From Clavulina sp. PMI_390 (taxonomy: Eukaryota; Basidiomycota; Agaricomycetes; Cantharellales; Hydnaceae), in NCBI GenBank assembly GCA_015039315.1, contig WIDE01000064.1:19548-72771 (forward strand): a DNA stretch of 53,224 nucleotides, in the 5' to 3' direction. The notes beneath the pieces are model-generated. The model made no database searches. It saw nothing but the letters and a program-made list of their open reading frames with translations, and was not told the origin of the DNA. The position numbers and the translations under genes were made by a program. Shown piece after piece: positions 12,308-22,355 of this stretch (the stretch's first letter is position 1; the number at the start of each line of letters is the position of its first letter).

Positions 12308-12358
12308 GAATTCTAGAAGATCGGCGTCAAGCTTGCTGTGCTGACAAGAGGCGAATGG

Positions 12359-12372
12359 TTCCCACGGTCACG
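12359..12372 (-). promoter_or_regulatory. Shared F-box promoter element, copy 5
   Basis: Plus-strand TTCCCACGGTCACG, 52 bases upstream of the ATG of the broken copy 5 and identical to the element of copy 7. The spacer to 12964 otherwise shows a short A-run (about 12460) and no gene. Confidence 0.5.
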
Positions 12373-12964
12373 AGCAACGGACCCGAACACAGGCCGCCTC
12401 GCCTTTCGTTCCTCAGTGTGGGCAATCGACAATCGATTATCTCCCCACTTAGCAATCGAAAAAAAAAAAATTCTTCGTTGATGGCAGCACTGATTACACG
12501 CTTCTCCGATGTCTTTTCCACCCCGACTTGTTTAACCATGAACTATAGCATCAAGCCGAATTGTTCACCATCAGACCACTGCCACTGAACACGAGGGCGA
12601 AGAACCCCCCGCAGCACGGCACCCTGAATACATGCTCCCGTCACTAATTAACCCAAAGGTCGGCACCCTAATCTCCATGGAACCGACGTGCTAGCGGACA
12701 CCGCAGTAAAGGGTGAGCAAATAATTATTATGCTATGCTGCTTAGAGTGTCACATCGCCATTCTAATTGCGACGAAAAGGAGATGGGTGCCATCACGGAG
12801 CTCCATAATAAATCGTTCACGAGCGGCCTTGTACTCGCGGAACTCCGGTTCAGACCTTCAAGCCGTGTCGCAAGCAGCCTGAGTGCGCATGGCGGGCACT
12901 ACTAGAACAAAGACTTCCGGCGCAAACTCTCCCCATACTCCTTCCACTCCTCTCCTCGCTCCTA

Positions 12965-14115
12965 ATGACCCCTTTGCTTAAGTCCCTTGTGTTTGCTGGC
13001 CTCGTCACATCCTCCTGTGCTTTGGCTATTAATGGTCTACGGCGCCAGGCTGTGGCATACACTGACCCAGCGGCGAACGGAGGCTCCATGCTTGACTCAT
13101 CCGCTGGCCTTGGAGAACCTTTGAATGTCAGCGGATACGCATCCCTTGGTCCCTTGCACATGAGGACTCACGATCAATAATATCTCCCGCACATTTCCTT
13201 GTTAGGTGATCATCTCTGGCCTTTCCTCGTCCTCAGTCCTATCAGACTCTGGAATCGAGAGCTGGGCAAGGTGAGTCGATTGAGATCCCATGCTCGTCCT
13301 CGCTGACGAGAATACTCCGGGCTAGATCAATAAGTTTTACCAATGATTGCCTGGGGATCACACTTGGTAACGTGCAGACTGCTAATACCGGCGATGGTTG
13401 TGGCTGGTTGAATCAGGTGAGATGTGACCTTCCGGGAGGCCTGTTTTCTTAGGCCTCGTAAAGATCGTCGACAACTCACTCCCTTTCATTGGAAACATTT
13501 CCCTTGACCCCGCAATCTAGACCGCTTTGATGCGCTACGACTACGGCGATTCTATCTTTGGTTCATGCCTAGAAATCCTCAGTGGTGAGTGAGATAGCAG
13601 CCATGAGAACTTATACTGTCTTTCCTGATCCCACATGCGCTCCAGGGGGCAACCATTTCCGCTGCTGGCAACAAAACACGACGGGTGCATACTTCCTTGC
13701 CGTATCCTATGAAGAAGGCATTATGGATTACCATGATATCGAGGCTAATGGTTATGACATCGGTAAGCAGGATGCTGGCTATCCCATCGCCTCGAGGTAT
13801 CAACCACAATACTGATCACCGGCAACTCCGAATACAAACACACAAATGCTATATCTCATACTCCCCTCTTAGGTCGTGACGATCTTGTCCAAGCTGCCAA
13901 TGGCACGACAAGCTTCGGCGGAGTCACATACACGACGACAGCAGAATACGTGTCAGGCCTCCTACAGGCTGGCTCTGATGGTGGGTCTTCGCTGGGCAGC
14001 GATAGCATTGCTCCACCTGCCCGGTTATCATTACTCACTCTATGACATCGCAGGCATCAACCATAACATCACCATCGATGGTCTCGTGGCCGTTCTTACA
14101 GTCATCGCCTCATGA
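12965..14115 (+). CDS. Secreted protein of unknown function, seven exons
   Basis: I do not recognise a named family. Predicted exons: 12965-13126, 13206-13270, 13326-13416, 13521-13584, 13646-13762, 13873-13980, 14054-14115; total 669 nt, 222 residues, with every phase closing. The N-terminus MTPLLKSLVFAGLVTSSCALA is a signal peptide candidate. Mature features: GEPLNVIISGLSS, four cysteines (DCLGI, GCGW, GSCLE, RCWQQ) that could pair, GGNHFRCWQQ, NGYDIGRDDLVQAA, and a C-terminal INHNITIDGLVAVLTVIAS. Several Asn-X-Thr/Ser glycosylation sites are present (LNQT, QNTT, NGTT, HNIT). It is divergent from the broken F-box copy 5, with about 660 bases between starts. Probably extracellular; function unknown. 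A decayed paralogue lies at 19431-19625. Confidence 0.8.
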
Positions 14116-14981
14116 ACAGGGGATTCGGCCTCATGCCTTCCCTCTATAGTGATGTCACGAACCGAAACCTTTTCAGCGCCTTGTTTTCTTACGGGGGAAA
14201 CTTCTATATCTGGAATAGAATACTCATTTCAGCCCGATTCCCAATCACGAACCCACTCATACGCGTGCGCTGGCGCAGAGTTATGGACTCTCTCCAACGA
14301 ATGATCTTAATGCGCCTATCAAATCTATGGAGTAAATTGGCTCTCATTATCAAGATTCATAAGTTGGATTCTACGCGATGTACGATGGAATGGGTCGGCG
14401 TTGTTTCCCCGGGCGCCGAGGCGTCTCAATACAGCTCATCAACTTGACACGACAACCATAGGGATAAACATGGGTAGCATGCTTCTAACATACCATTTTA
14501 GAACCATTTGGGTATTCTGCGATTGAGATACTAGGTGCGCAGTAGCTGCACCTTCAAACGATGCGCGTGCTTCACGTTTCCCTGTCCGGGAAAGTTGGAT
14601 GGTGTGCCAGAACCAAGAGAAATCTCGGCTGGTGCTCGTACACTGGGGTATCAGCATAGAGAAGTATGAGATACCATTCTCTCCGACCCGCACCGGCAGT
14701 TGGTAGTGCCACAGCTATTTAGGTGTATAGGGGTATTATTGAATCCTCTGAATGAGTGATATTAAATATCAGAGACCATGGCCAGATCGCCATGCATCTA
14801 AGAGATTGCATACAGAAGCTTTTTTTGAGCACCTCTTGGAGCTTTCATCGAGATGCCACATGGAAAACAGTGCTTCTGCCCGACCGCGCGGCCACGGGAG
14901 CAGAAAAAGGTCCTGATCGAGGTATAAATACCTCGTCGTTTCGCAAAGCGGTCTGGAAGTAAACCCAGGAGGTTCCTTATC
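14116..14981. other. Spacer without supported gene
   Basis: Between the secreted protein gene and the small repeat precursor. Reading frames here are short and lack coding character. The 3' part should hold the promoter of the precursor gene; GTATAAATACC at about 14921-14931 is a possible TATA box roughly 50 bases upstream of its ATG. Confidence 0.45.
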
Positions 14982-15438
14982 ATGAAAGTCGCTTTGATCA
15001 GTGCGCTCTCACTTGCTGTTGCCAATACGATCCGTGCTCTTCCAATCGTCCAACAAACTGGAATAGTAAGTTTTCCGTGCTTTATCATTATTCCACGATG
15101 GTGTTCGTGTGTCTCATCTTATTAATGGCCAGATCGGCAAGCGCGCAGAAGAAATTGTTCGTCGGAAGGAAGTAGAGCATTGCATCCCTAAATCTAACAC
15201 GGAAATACACATCCTCATCGTAGAACCCGGATATCACTATCTACTACCGTAAAGAAAGTACCTCAGAGACCGTCAAAAAGCGCGGAGAAGAGATCGTATG
15301 TGATCATTATTTCTCATGCTAAGTATTCGTACTAATAAGGCCATTTAGAGCCCTGATATCGTCATTTACTATCGTGAAGAAGCCTCGGGCGCGGAGGAAG
15401 CCGCCGAAATTGAGTGCACAAATTGTGTATTCCGCTGA
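14982..15438 (+). CDS. Small secreted precursor with KR-flanked peptide repeats (candidate kexin-processed peptide)
   Basis: Too small for standard ORF calling. Exons: 14982-15065, 15133-15156, 15224-15295, 15349-15438. All junctions are phase 0, total 89 residues. Exon 1 encodes MKVALISALSLAVAN..., a clear signal peptide. Exon 2 ends GKRAEEI. Exon 3 (24 codons) is NPDITIYYRKE...VKKRGEEI. Exon 4 starts SPDIVIYYREE and ends ECTNCVFR. Thus two units of the form (A/G)EEI(N/S)PDI(T/V)IYYR(K/E)E, each directly preceded by Lys-Arg, the cleavage site of Golgi Kex2 protease. The units are split by introns at the same place (after EEI). Exon 2 uses a GTTCGT donor, which is also the best donor in two F-box genes of this window. 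Family knowledge: fungal kexin-processed peptides (alpha-factor type pheromones, repellents, dikaritin precursors) share this design. Whether a peptide is made is inference. Confidence 0.7.
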
Positions 15439-15684
15439 GATGGGTCCTCGTGAGTTCCCTAGTCACAGGCGATGCCCATGACAACCTCATTGACATGTCG
15501 AGACTGAAGGAGATAAATATCACTCTCGTAAGATGCAGAATTAAGGTGTTTTCTCAAGAAGACACCTCTTCTTTCTATACTAGTTGAATCACAGGAATCA
15601 AATGTTCTTCACGCCCTAGGCATGCCAATGCCGAAAATATATTATCCTCAGGTAGCTCCGGTCTTCAGAAGAGTATCGACTCAC

Positions 15685-17254
15685 AAAGACAGGGTCGTTC
15701 ATAGGAGGGTGAAGTACTGGCACTCGTTGCAGCCACTCGTTGCAGCATCTCGCGAAGGATAGACTGTTCCGGGTGATCTAGTCCTTCAACAACGAAACTA
15801 TGCAGCGAGGGACATCACTGCCGAGTGGATCGAACGCTCTCTGGGAACCCCGTCCGTCGACAAAAACTATCAAACGGAGCTTCCTCCAGGCCGAAGTGGA
15901 TAGCTATCAGGTTCTGGGGGAGACGGAAATCTATGGGGCCGTGAGAGACTGTGGAATTACTGTTCTCCTCCCCATTAGAAGCCGACAGTAGAAGACGAGT
16001 AGGTATATGGAGCTTCTCAAGCTGGGTTAATTCGGAGAGACACCCTATGAAAAACTCGTCATATGCTAGCTCATCCATCCTGCCCGCTCTAATAACGAGC
16101 TCCTTCAAAGAGGCGCACTGGGTTAGCAGGGCGAGGAGAAAATCGGCAGGACAAAGGGCTCGCTACCCACAGTCGCCCGAGCCAAACTATACTCAAACCT
16201 CTCGACGCCAAAATTCAAGGCGAGGATCTTGTTCAAGACCGAGCACGACACCAAGGAGCCTCCTAGAGCGGAGGCTTTTGACGAAGGAAGAACTCGTAGG
16301 CAGAGAATAACCGTTGGGGGTTTCGAAAAACGTTGGACGAAAGCTGATATTCCGCAGCCTTGCTAAAATTGGGGGTTGAGGTTCCTTTTTCACAGCGATT
16401 TGAAGTCACGGAGATCCATCACCCTCCGCCGCAAAAGCACCCACTCTAAGTACTGTGACGGCCAGGGGTGTAAGGAACGGGACTACTGCAGCAGCCCGGA
16501 GGTCGCACTGTCGGTGAAGCTCAATGAGTAAAATACTAATAGGCTAAGATTGAGTTGTTAATCATAACTCAGTATCCAAATAATTCAACAAAATTTCTGA
16601 CGCCGACTTCAAGCCAGCCGGAACCCCACCCATGAATACACCAGAACAGGAACGTGCAATGAACTCGAGGTCAGATGTAGCACTAGTCTTTTGTCTCCCA
16701 AGTTTTGGGAGGAGGTGAAGGAGGATAAGGGGAACTCCATTGCCTTCTCTACGAAGTGGGAGGCCATTTTTCGCGCCGAAATTGGCAAGGATGGGTAAAA
16801 TCTGTTCGAGATCATAACGAGCAGCTTCGCTGGCCTGAGCAAGCGAGCGCTCAATTTGGTCTTTGTCATAGTGCGCATTGCAATTTTATCACCAAGCTAA
16901 TAATATCGTCGTCTTCTTTATCCACGTCGTACAGTGACGAGATCTCTAACTCGCGCACATGCTCTGCTAAATCTAGTCGAGGAACGAGAGCACGAATGAA
17001 TTGCCGAAGGTTTCGAGACGCATATTGGCTTTTGTTGAATTCCTACTAGTAGAGAGGCAAATTTGGCGATAGAGAATAGGTTCGATGACCGCTTGGAACT
17101 GGCAGGAGACATAAGTGCAGTTCAGGAGCGTTTGATCGACCTGATACATGACCTTTGCAACCCAAAGTTCCTGCAGGATCTTGTATCGCGCAGGTTCAAA
17201 CTCACTGAGTATGTTGGCGACAAGCTCGGAGGGAAGATCAGCCCATATCGCCAC
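15685..17254 (-). pseudogene. F-box/leucine-rich family A, copy 6, multiply frameshifted
   Basis: Starts MAIWADLPSELVANILSEFEP at 17254 and keeps ELWVAKVMYQVDQTLLNCTYVSCQFQAVIEPILYRQI, which groups it with copies 7 and 8. After YRQICLS the frame breaks. The expected QYASRNLRQFIRALVPRLDLAEHVREL reappears in a different frame (about 17030-16950). Later pieces are scattered over several frames: 16878-16609, 16393-16193 and 16108-15815 (MKELVIRAGRMDELAYDEFFIG...). A donor-like GTGAGT still follows the LF-type end near 15685. Several frame changes and losses make a functional product very unlikely. Only a partial GGGTCACGGT remnant of the shared promoter element is left upstream (about 17276). Confidence 0.8.
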
Positions 17255-17492
17255 TGTGGTGGGTCGAGTTGAAGTCGGGTCACGGTGTACTGCAACTCCC
17301 CATAGGCAAGTAGCTCATTTGCCGACCGAATACTTGGATACGTTAGCGGACCTAAAATTATCCAACTAAAGACCACGTGGTGGATATATCCATGACAATG
17401 GGTGGATGTATCTACATGAAAAAGCCATTGCTGTGTTACCCGGGCCGTGCTGGTGAGTCTCCATACCCAATCGAGCTGTTTCATATGCTAGC

Positions 17493-19175
17493 CTATTTGG
17501 TTGCGGTATGGATGTTTCTGACGCCCTAAATATTCAAGCACCAAAATCAATCATAATTACCGTGATGAGTTGCTGAGGTAATAACTGAACTCACAAAGAG
17601 GCTTATATTCATGGAGGGCTGAATTACTGGTATCTGGTGCACGATCTCGTGAGGACTGGGTTCCACTGGGCACTTCCGTCCTTTAACGGCGAAGTTGAGT
17701 AGCGAGGGAAGCCTCTGGCGAGTGAAGAGAAGACTTTTCGGGAACCCTGTCTTTTTCCAGAAGCTATCAAACTTTGACCTCTCAAGGTCAAGCGAGAGGG
17801 ATATCAAATTTCGAGGAAGAAGGTTGTCTATGGGGCTGCGAGAAACTGCAGATCCCCCGTTTTCATCTCCATCCCAAGGTTTCCCTTCTTTATCAGGCAT
17901 ATCCAGGAGAAGACGAACAGGCACATTGAGCGTCTCTAGGGCAACCATCCCAGAAAGCGAGCCGATGAAGTACTCGTCATTCCACTGATCAACTCGGTCT
18001 TCCATTTTGATGACGAGCTCTCTGAGAGAAGCCGATTGAGCCATCAGGCCAGGGAGAAACTCCATGGGGCGAAAAGGGAGGCAGCCGACGTTTCCTTCAC
18101 CCAAGCTATGCTCAAACCTTTGCAGGCTAATGGGGAGAGCGAGGATCTTGTTTATGAGTGAGCATGACACCACCGAGTTTGATATGGTGAGGCTCTTGAC
18201 GGAAGACGAACTGGCCGGTATAAAGTATCCTGTAGGTGTTTTCAAGAATGTTGGTGGATCAGCGTCGTTCGACAGCGTTGCTGGAACAGATGACAAAGAT
18301 TCTGCCTCTTCGGTGATCTGCAACCACACAGTACTATCTTCATCGGCCAATAAACCGACAATTCTTACATCCGTGACGGATGGGAGGGTAAGGAATGGTA
18401 CGACCGCAGCGGGACTAAATCCAAACTGTGAATCAAAACCCGTCAGCTGAAGCGATGATTTGAAAATTTGGGATATATATCGCACCTTCGTATCATCGTA
18501 CTCGAGGGTGATATCTGTGACCGAATTTAAGCCGGCAGGGACACCGCCTGCAAAAGTTGCGAGGGAGGAGTACGCAATGAGCTCGAGCTCGGTCCGGGCA
18601 GCAATTGCGAGCTTGCGCAGGTTCGGCAGGAGATGGAGCAGGACAAGGAGGAGACCGTTACCTCCTCCGCGAAGCACAAACCCATTGGGTAGGCCTAGAC
18701 TGGCGAGGGCAGGTAGTATTTGTTTCAAGTCGCCACATGCAGCCTCGCTCATCGAAGACAATGACTCATCCACCTCATCTTTCTCGTAGATGGTACTGCA
18801 GTCATTCGCGAAGGTATAGATATCTTCTTCATCCTCGTAGCATTCAAACTCCAATCCAGGAATGTAGAGTTCACGGACGTGTTTCGCGAGCTGCGGTCGA
18901 AGAACGATAGCACGAGTGAACTGCTGAAGCGTTCGGGAGGAATATTGATCGTTCCACTCATTTCTCCAAGCAGGGATGCGAACCCTATGATACAGGAGGG
19001 TATCAATGATTGTTCGGAACTGGTGGGACACATGACTGTAGCTCAGAAGGGGTTGATCGACCCGATCCCTGACCTTCTCGAACCAAGGTTCATCAGGTTC
19101 CGCATATTGAGTAGGATCAAGCTCCTGTAATATGCTTATGGCGAGCTCCGGGGGTAGGTCAGCCCACACCGCCAT
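17493..19175 (-). CDS. F-box/leucine-rich family A protein, copy 7
   Basis: Exon 1 19175-18486 starts MAVWADLPPELAISILQEL and contains LLSYSHVSHQFRTIIDTLLYHRVRI. Exon 2 18425-17595 opens FGFSPAAVVPFLTLPSV and ends NISLF at GTGAGT. Exon 3 17525-17493 encodes GVRNIHTATK and a stop. Total 517 residues. The first intron (18485-18426) is 60 nt, a multiple of three, and stop-free, so the genomic frame reads straight through it; paralogue comparison supports splicing. The usual NPLDDLLP block is here SPIDNLLPRNLISLSL. An upstream in-frame extension of 45 residues overlaps the promoter element and is not conserved, so it was left out. Confidence 0.8.
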
Positions 19176-19222
19176 GACGAGCGACGAAAGGAAGTGAATC
19201 AGGAAACTGTTTGGAACTGCGG

Positions 19223-19236
19223 TTCCCACGGTCACG
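19223..19236 (-). promoter_or_regulatory. Shared F-box promoter element, copy 7
   Basis: Plus-strand TTCCCACGGTCACG, 48 bases upstream of the ATG and identical to the element of copy 5. Confidence 0.5.
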
Positions 19237-19430
19237 CGTTCCTCGCAAACAATTGAAACGCTTCCATGCTCCAACGCACGCACTCCGACAAATGCACTGA
19301 ACTGCGTCAAGATGGATAAAAATATCTGTCGCCTCGGTCAACACTACTTACTCTCGCAGCAGCCAAAGCTTCTCGATATCCTGAGGGTGGGGTTGCACTC
19401 ACTTCCAATCGCTAACTTTTCTCACTCTAG

Positions 19431-19625
19431 GTCGCGACAACCCTGTCAACCCTACTAGCCCTTTGGTGGGTCCACGTGGCTCTTATAGCCTTGTTCTGGC
19501 AGTTTGCTCCCTCGGGTAGTCGCAATGTGTTGCTAACACTCGGCTGAGCACTTCATGAGTCCCGACCTTAGCATCACTGTTAATGGTCTAGTACATGCAG
19601 CTATTCTTACCACGATCACCTCATA
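19431..19625 (+). pseudogene. Relic of the seven-exon secreted protein gene
   Basis: At 19431 CTAGGTCGCGACAACCCTGTC matches the acceptor and start of exon 6 of the secreted gene (TTAGGTCGTGACGATCTTGTC at 13870). About 120 bases further, 19560-19625 reads LSITVNGLVHAAILTTITS and a stop, matching the final exon (ITIDGLVAVLTVIAS). The first five exons are missing. It sits divergently upstream of F-box copy 7, as the intact gene sits upstream of copy 5, which suggests the pair was duplicated and this half decayed. Confidence 0.65.
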
Positions 19626-20001
19626 ACAGAAAGTTTGAATACATTTTATGATGTCTTCATCGTTTCGACCTTCATTTCTACCATTTTTCCGATCCCCTGG
19701 TGTTACTTTTCACTCCTTCTTTTATTGGAAAACAGAGTCCCTCGGTTTGCGTCACTCTTTCCTCACTGCCTCTGCATCTCTCTGATCTTTCATCCTACAC
19801 GCCCACAGAACGATTGCTTCCCTTCGGCTCTTCGAACAGCTATAAATCTTATTCTGCTGGCTCAATGCATCATCTCAACTTAGGCTCTTGGTGCTTCTAC
19901 ACAAAAACCTCGGATGTGGGCTGGAATGACGTTATGAATATCTAATCAGCTCGAACTTTGGCCACAAAAAGTTTTTTTCTATCTCAGTTGACTTGTTGAG
20001 T
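19626..20001. other. Spacer without supported gene
   Basis: T- and C-rich sequence between the secreted-protein relic and the end of F-box copy 8. Only short reading frames without recognisable content. Confidence 0.4.
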
Positions 20002-21654
20002 TCAGTCGCTACTGACGCCCTAGACATTCGATCACCAAACAAGTTATGACCAGTTTGATGAATTTCAAAATAATTGCCGGACTCACGAAAAATCTGGTCT
20101 TGATAGGGGGTTGAAGCGCTGGTTTTTGGCGCAAAATCTCCCGAAGATTGGATTCCTCCGAGTGATCTAATTCTCCAACAGTGAGGCTCATCAACAAAGG
20201 GAGTCTCTGGCGAGTGAAGCGCAGACTCTTTGGGAGGCCCGTTCTCCTGCGGAAGCTTTCGAAGGCGGATATTTCTAGCTCAAGCTGGAGAGAAACCAAG
20301 CTCGAAGGAAGCCTTTCGTCTATTGGGTTCCGCAGGATCACGGTCCTTTCATTGCTCTGCTCGTTATCGAGTGCGCCTTCTCCGTCGGAAGGGCCGAGCA
20401 GAATGCCAGCGGGTACATGGAGGCTCGCGAGTGCTGTCATTCCCGACAACGAACCAATAAAGAGCTCATCATCGTCGTGCTCGTCCATCCACTTTGTGTT
20501 GATGACAAGCTCCCTCAATGAGGAAGATTGGGCGAGTAGACCAGGAAGAAATTCAGCAGGACGGAAGGGCTCGTAGCCCACAGTAGCTCCACCTAGGCTG
20601 TACTCAAACCTCTCGAGACCAAAGGGAACGGAAAGGATCTTATTGAGGACTAAACATGACAGAACTGAACCCATCATAGCGAGGTTCTTGACGGAAGATG
20701 ATCTCGCTGGTAAAGCATATCCCGTCGGTGTTTTGATGAATGTTGATTTATATCCGCTATCAGGAGCATCCTCTGGAGAGGAGAGCCGATGTCCTGGGAC
20801 TCCGGCAATTTCAAGCCACGAAGAATTCTCGCTCACAGCAGCAAGAGCACCAATCCGCAATTCCGTGATCGAAGGCAGAGCAAGGAATGGGACCACCGCG
20901 GCAGCGCGATATCCATACTATTGAGCGAATCAGCACAACGATTTAGATCACATAGGACTTCCCATACCATGGTATCGTCATAGTTGATCATAAGCTTCGA
21001 ACATAATTTCAACCCAAGTGGGATACCACCAGTGAAAGCAGCGAGGCTCGACCGTGCAACAAACTCTAACTGCGATCTAGCAGTAATTTCGAGTTTCTGC
21101 AGCCTCGGGAGAAGGTGAAGGAGGACAATAAGAACGCCATTTCCTCCCCCGTGGAGCAATATTCCATTGCTCAAACCTAAGCCAGCGAGAGCAGATGAGA
21201 TATCTAGTAGATCATCACGCGCCGCTTTGCTCGCTGCTGAAAAGGCATCATGAACGCGCTCTTCATCGTAGCTGATATTGCACTGTGTCACTAGAGCCGC
21301 AATATCACGATTTTTGCCATACACGCCATCTAGCGATGAAATGTCGAGCTCTCGGACATGATTTGCTAACTCTGGTCGGAGAACGAGCGCGCGAGTGAAT
21401 TGCTGGAGGTTTCGAGAAGTGTATTGACCGTCAGTTTCATCTCTAGCAGCAGAAAGAACAAGTTGGCGATACAGGAGAGGTTCAATGATTGCTCGAAACT
21501 GGTGAGACACATAGGTACAGCTCAGGAGAGTTTGATCGACCCGATGGAGGACTTTTGCAACCCAGAGTTCCTGGGCCGTCTTGTATCGAACAGGATCAAG
21601 CTCATGCAGCACATTCGTGGCAAGCTCGGAAGGGAGATCAGCCCATACTGCCAT
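20002..21654 (-). CDS. F-box/leucine-rich family A protein, copy 8
   Basis: Exon 1 21654-20968 starts MAVWADLPSELATNVLHEL and contains LLSCTYVSHQFRAIIEPLLYRQLVL. Exon 2 20917-20087 opens YGYRAAAVVPFLALPSI and ends KTRFF at GTGAGT. Exon 3 20019-20002 encodes GVSSD and a stop. Total 511 residues. Closest in the window to copy 7 and broken copy 6 (shared ELWVAKV..RVDQTLL insert after the F-box). The leucine-rich block reads NPIDERLPSSLVSLQLELE. Unlike copies 1-5 and 7, the sequence just upstream lacks a clear TTCCCACGGTCACG element, so it may be regulated differently. Presumed SCF adaptor with unknown substrate. Confidence 0.8.
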
Positions 21655-22355
21655 GATGCTAGGCAAGGTCTCAGGTTGCCTTCTGGAACCAGGAGTCCGC
21701 CGTTGCCAGAGCCAGTTTAGTGAATCGGTCTGTTCACAAACTCATATGAATTGAGCAACTAGTCACGCGACTGATGTATCCATGGTGACGGGCACCTTCC
21801 TGTCCCTTCGGTTTCAACAACTGAGGCTCCTACCTACTTCCCACTAACTTCGCTAATCAGGTACTGCGCGGACCTGTAACTAGGTATGACAAATTACGCA
21901 ATGGAAGCCTGGATGGGAATTCCATAATATTTCTGTCGAGGAAGTTGTGAAATATGAAGTGCAATGCATGGCCAGACACACGAACACGGATGAAAGGAAC
22001 TCAGTTTCCCCAGTGGAAGCGCTGGTAATGTCCTCATAGTATTTCGTGGGGATGTGATGAGATATACGAGAAATATCAACTTTTTGGAATGACATGGGTT
22101 TTTATAATACGACAAGAAGCTGAGAGCAATTTAGAACAGCGGTTGTTTAGGAATGCTCAGGAGGATGATCAAGTTTTGGCATATGAAGAGTGATGGAGCA
22201 AGAGAACGGTGCACAAGAATGAAGTCGCGAGCCCGAAAATAGGCGATCATAATAATCGAGTAATCTGAGGAATATTTGAACAATACTTTCTGAGCTGAAG
22301 ACGACCATCAGCTGGGTCTTATTACTACAAGGCACATGGCTCGGAGGAAATACCT
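21655..22355. other. Spacer without supported gene
   Basis: Upstream of F-box copy 8 and downstream of the Myb-like gene. Short minus-strand frames (21880-22115) show no conserved content. Nothing recognised. Confidence 0.4.

Noticed and set aside
15409..15438. C-terminal cysteine of the KR-repeat precursor as a CaaX prenylation signal
   Set aside because: The end is CVFR with a terminal Arg and charged, non-aliphatic spacing; it does not fit CaaX, so a homothallic-type lipopeptide pheromone is not claimed.
12965..15438. A dikaritin-type biosynthetic cluster around the peptide precursor
   Set aside because: No UstYa-like HxxHC protein, oxidase or methyltransferase is visible beside it; only F-box genes and one secreted protein.
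21880..22115. Small minus-strand frames upstream of F-box copy 8
   Set aside because: Two overlapping frames, no signal peptide, motif or splice partner.
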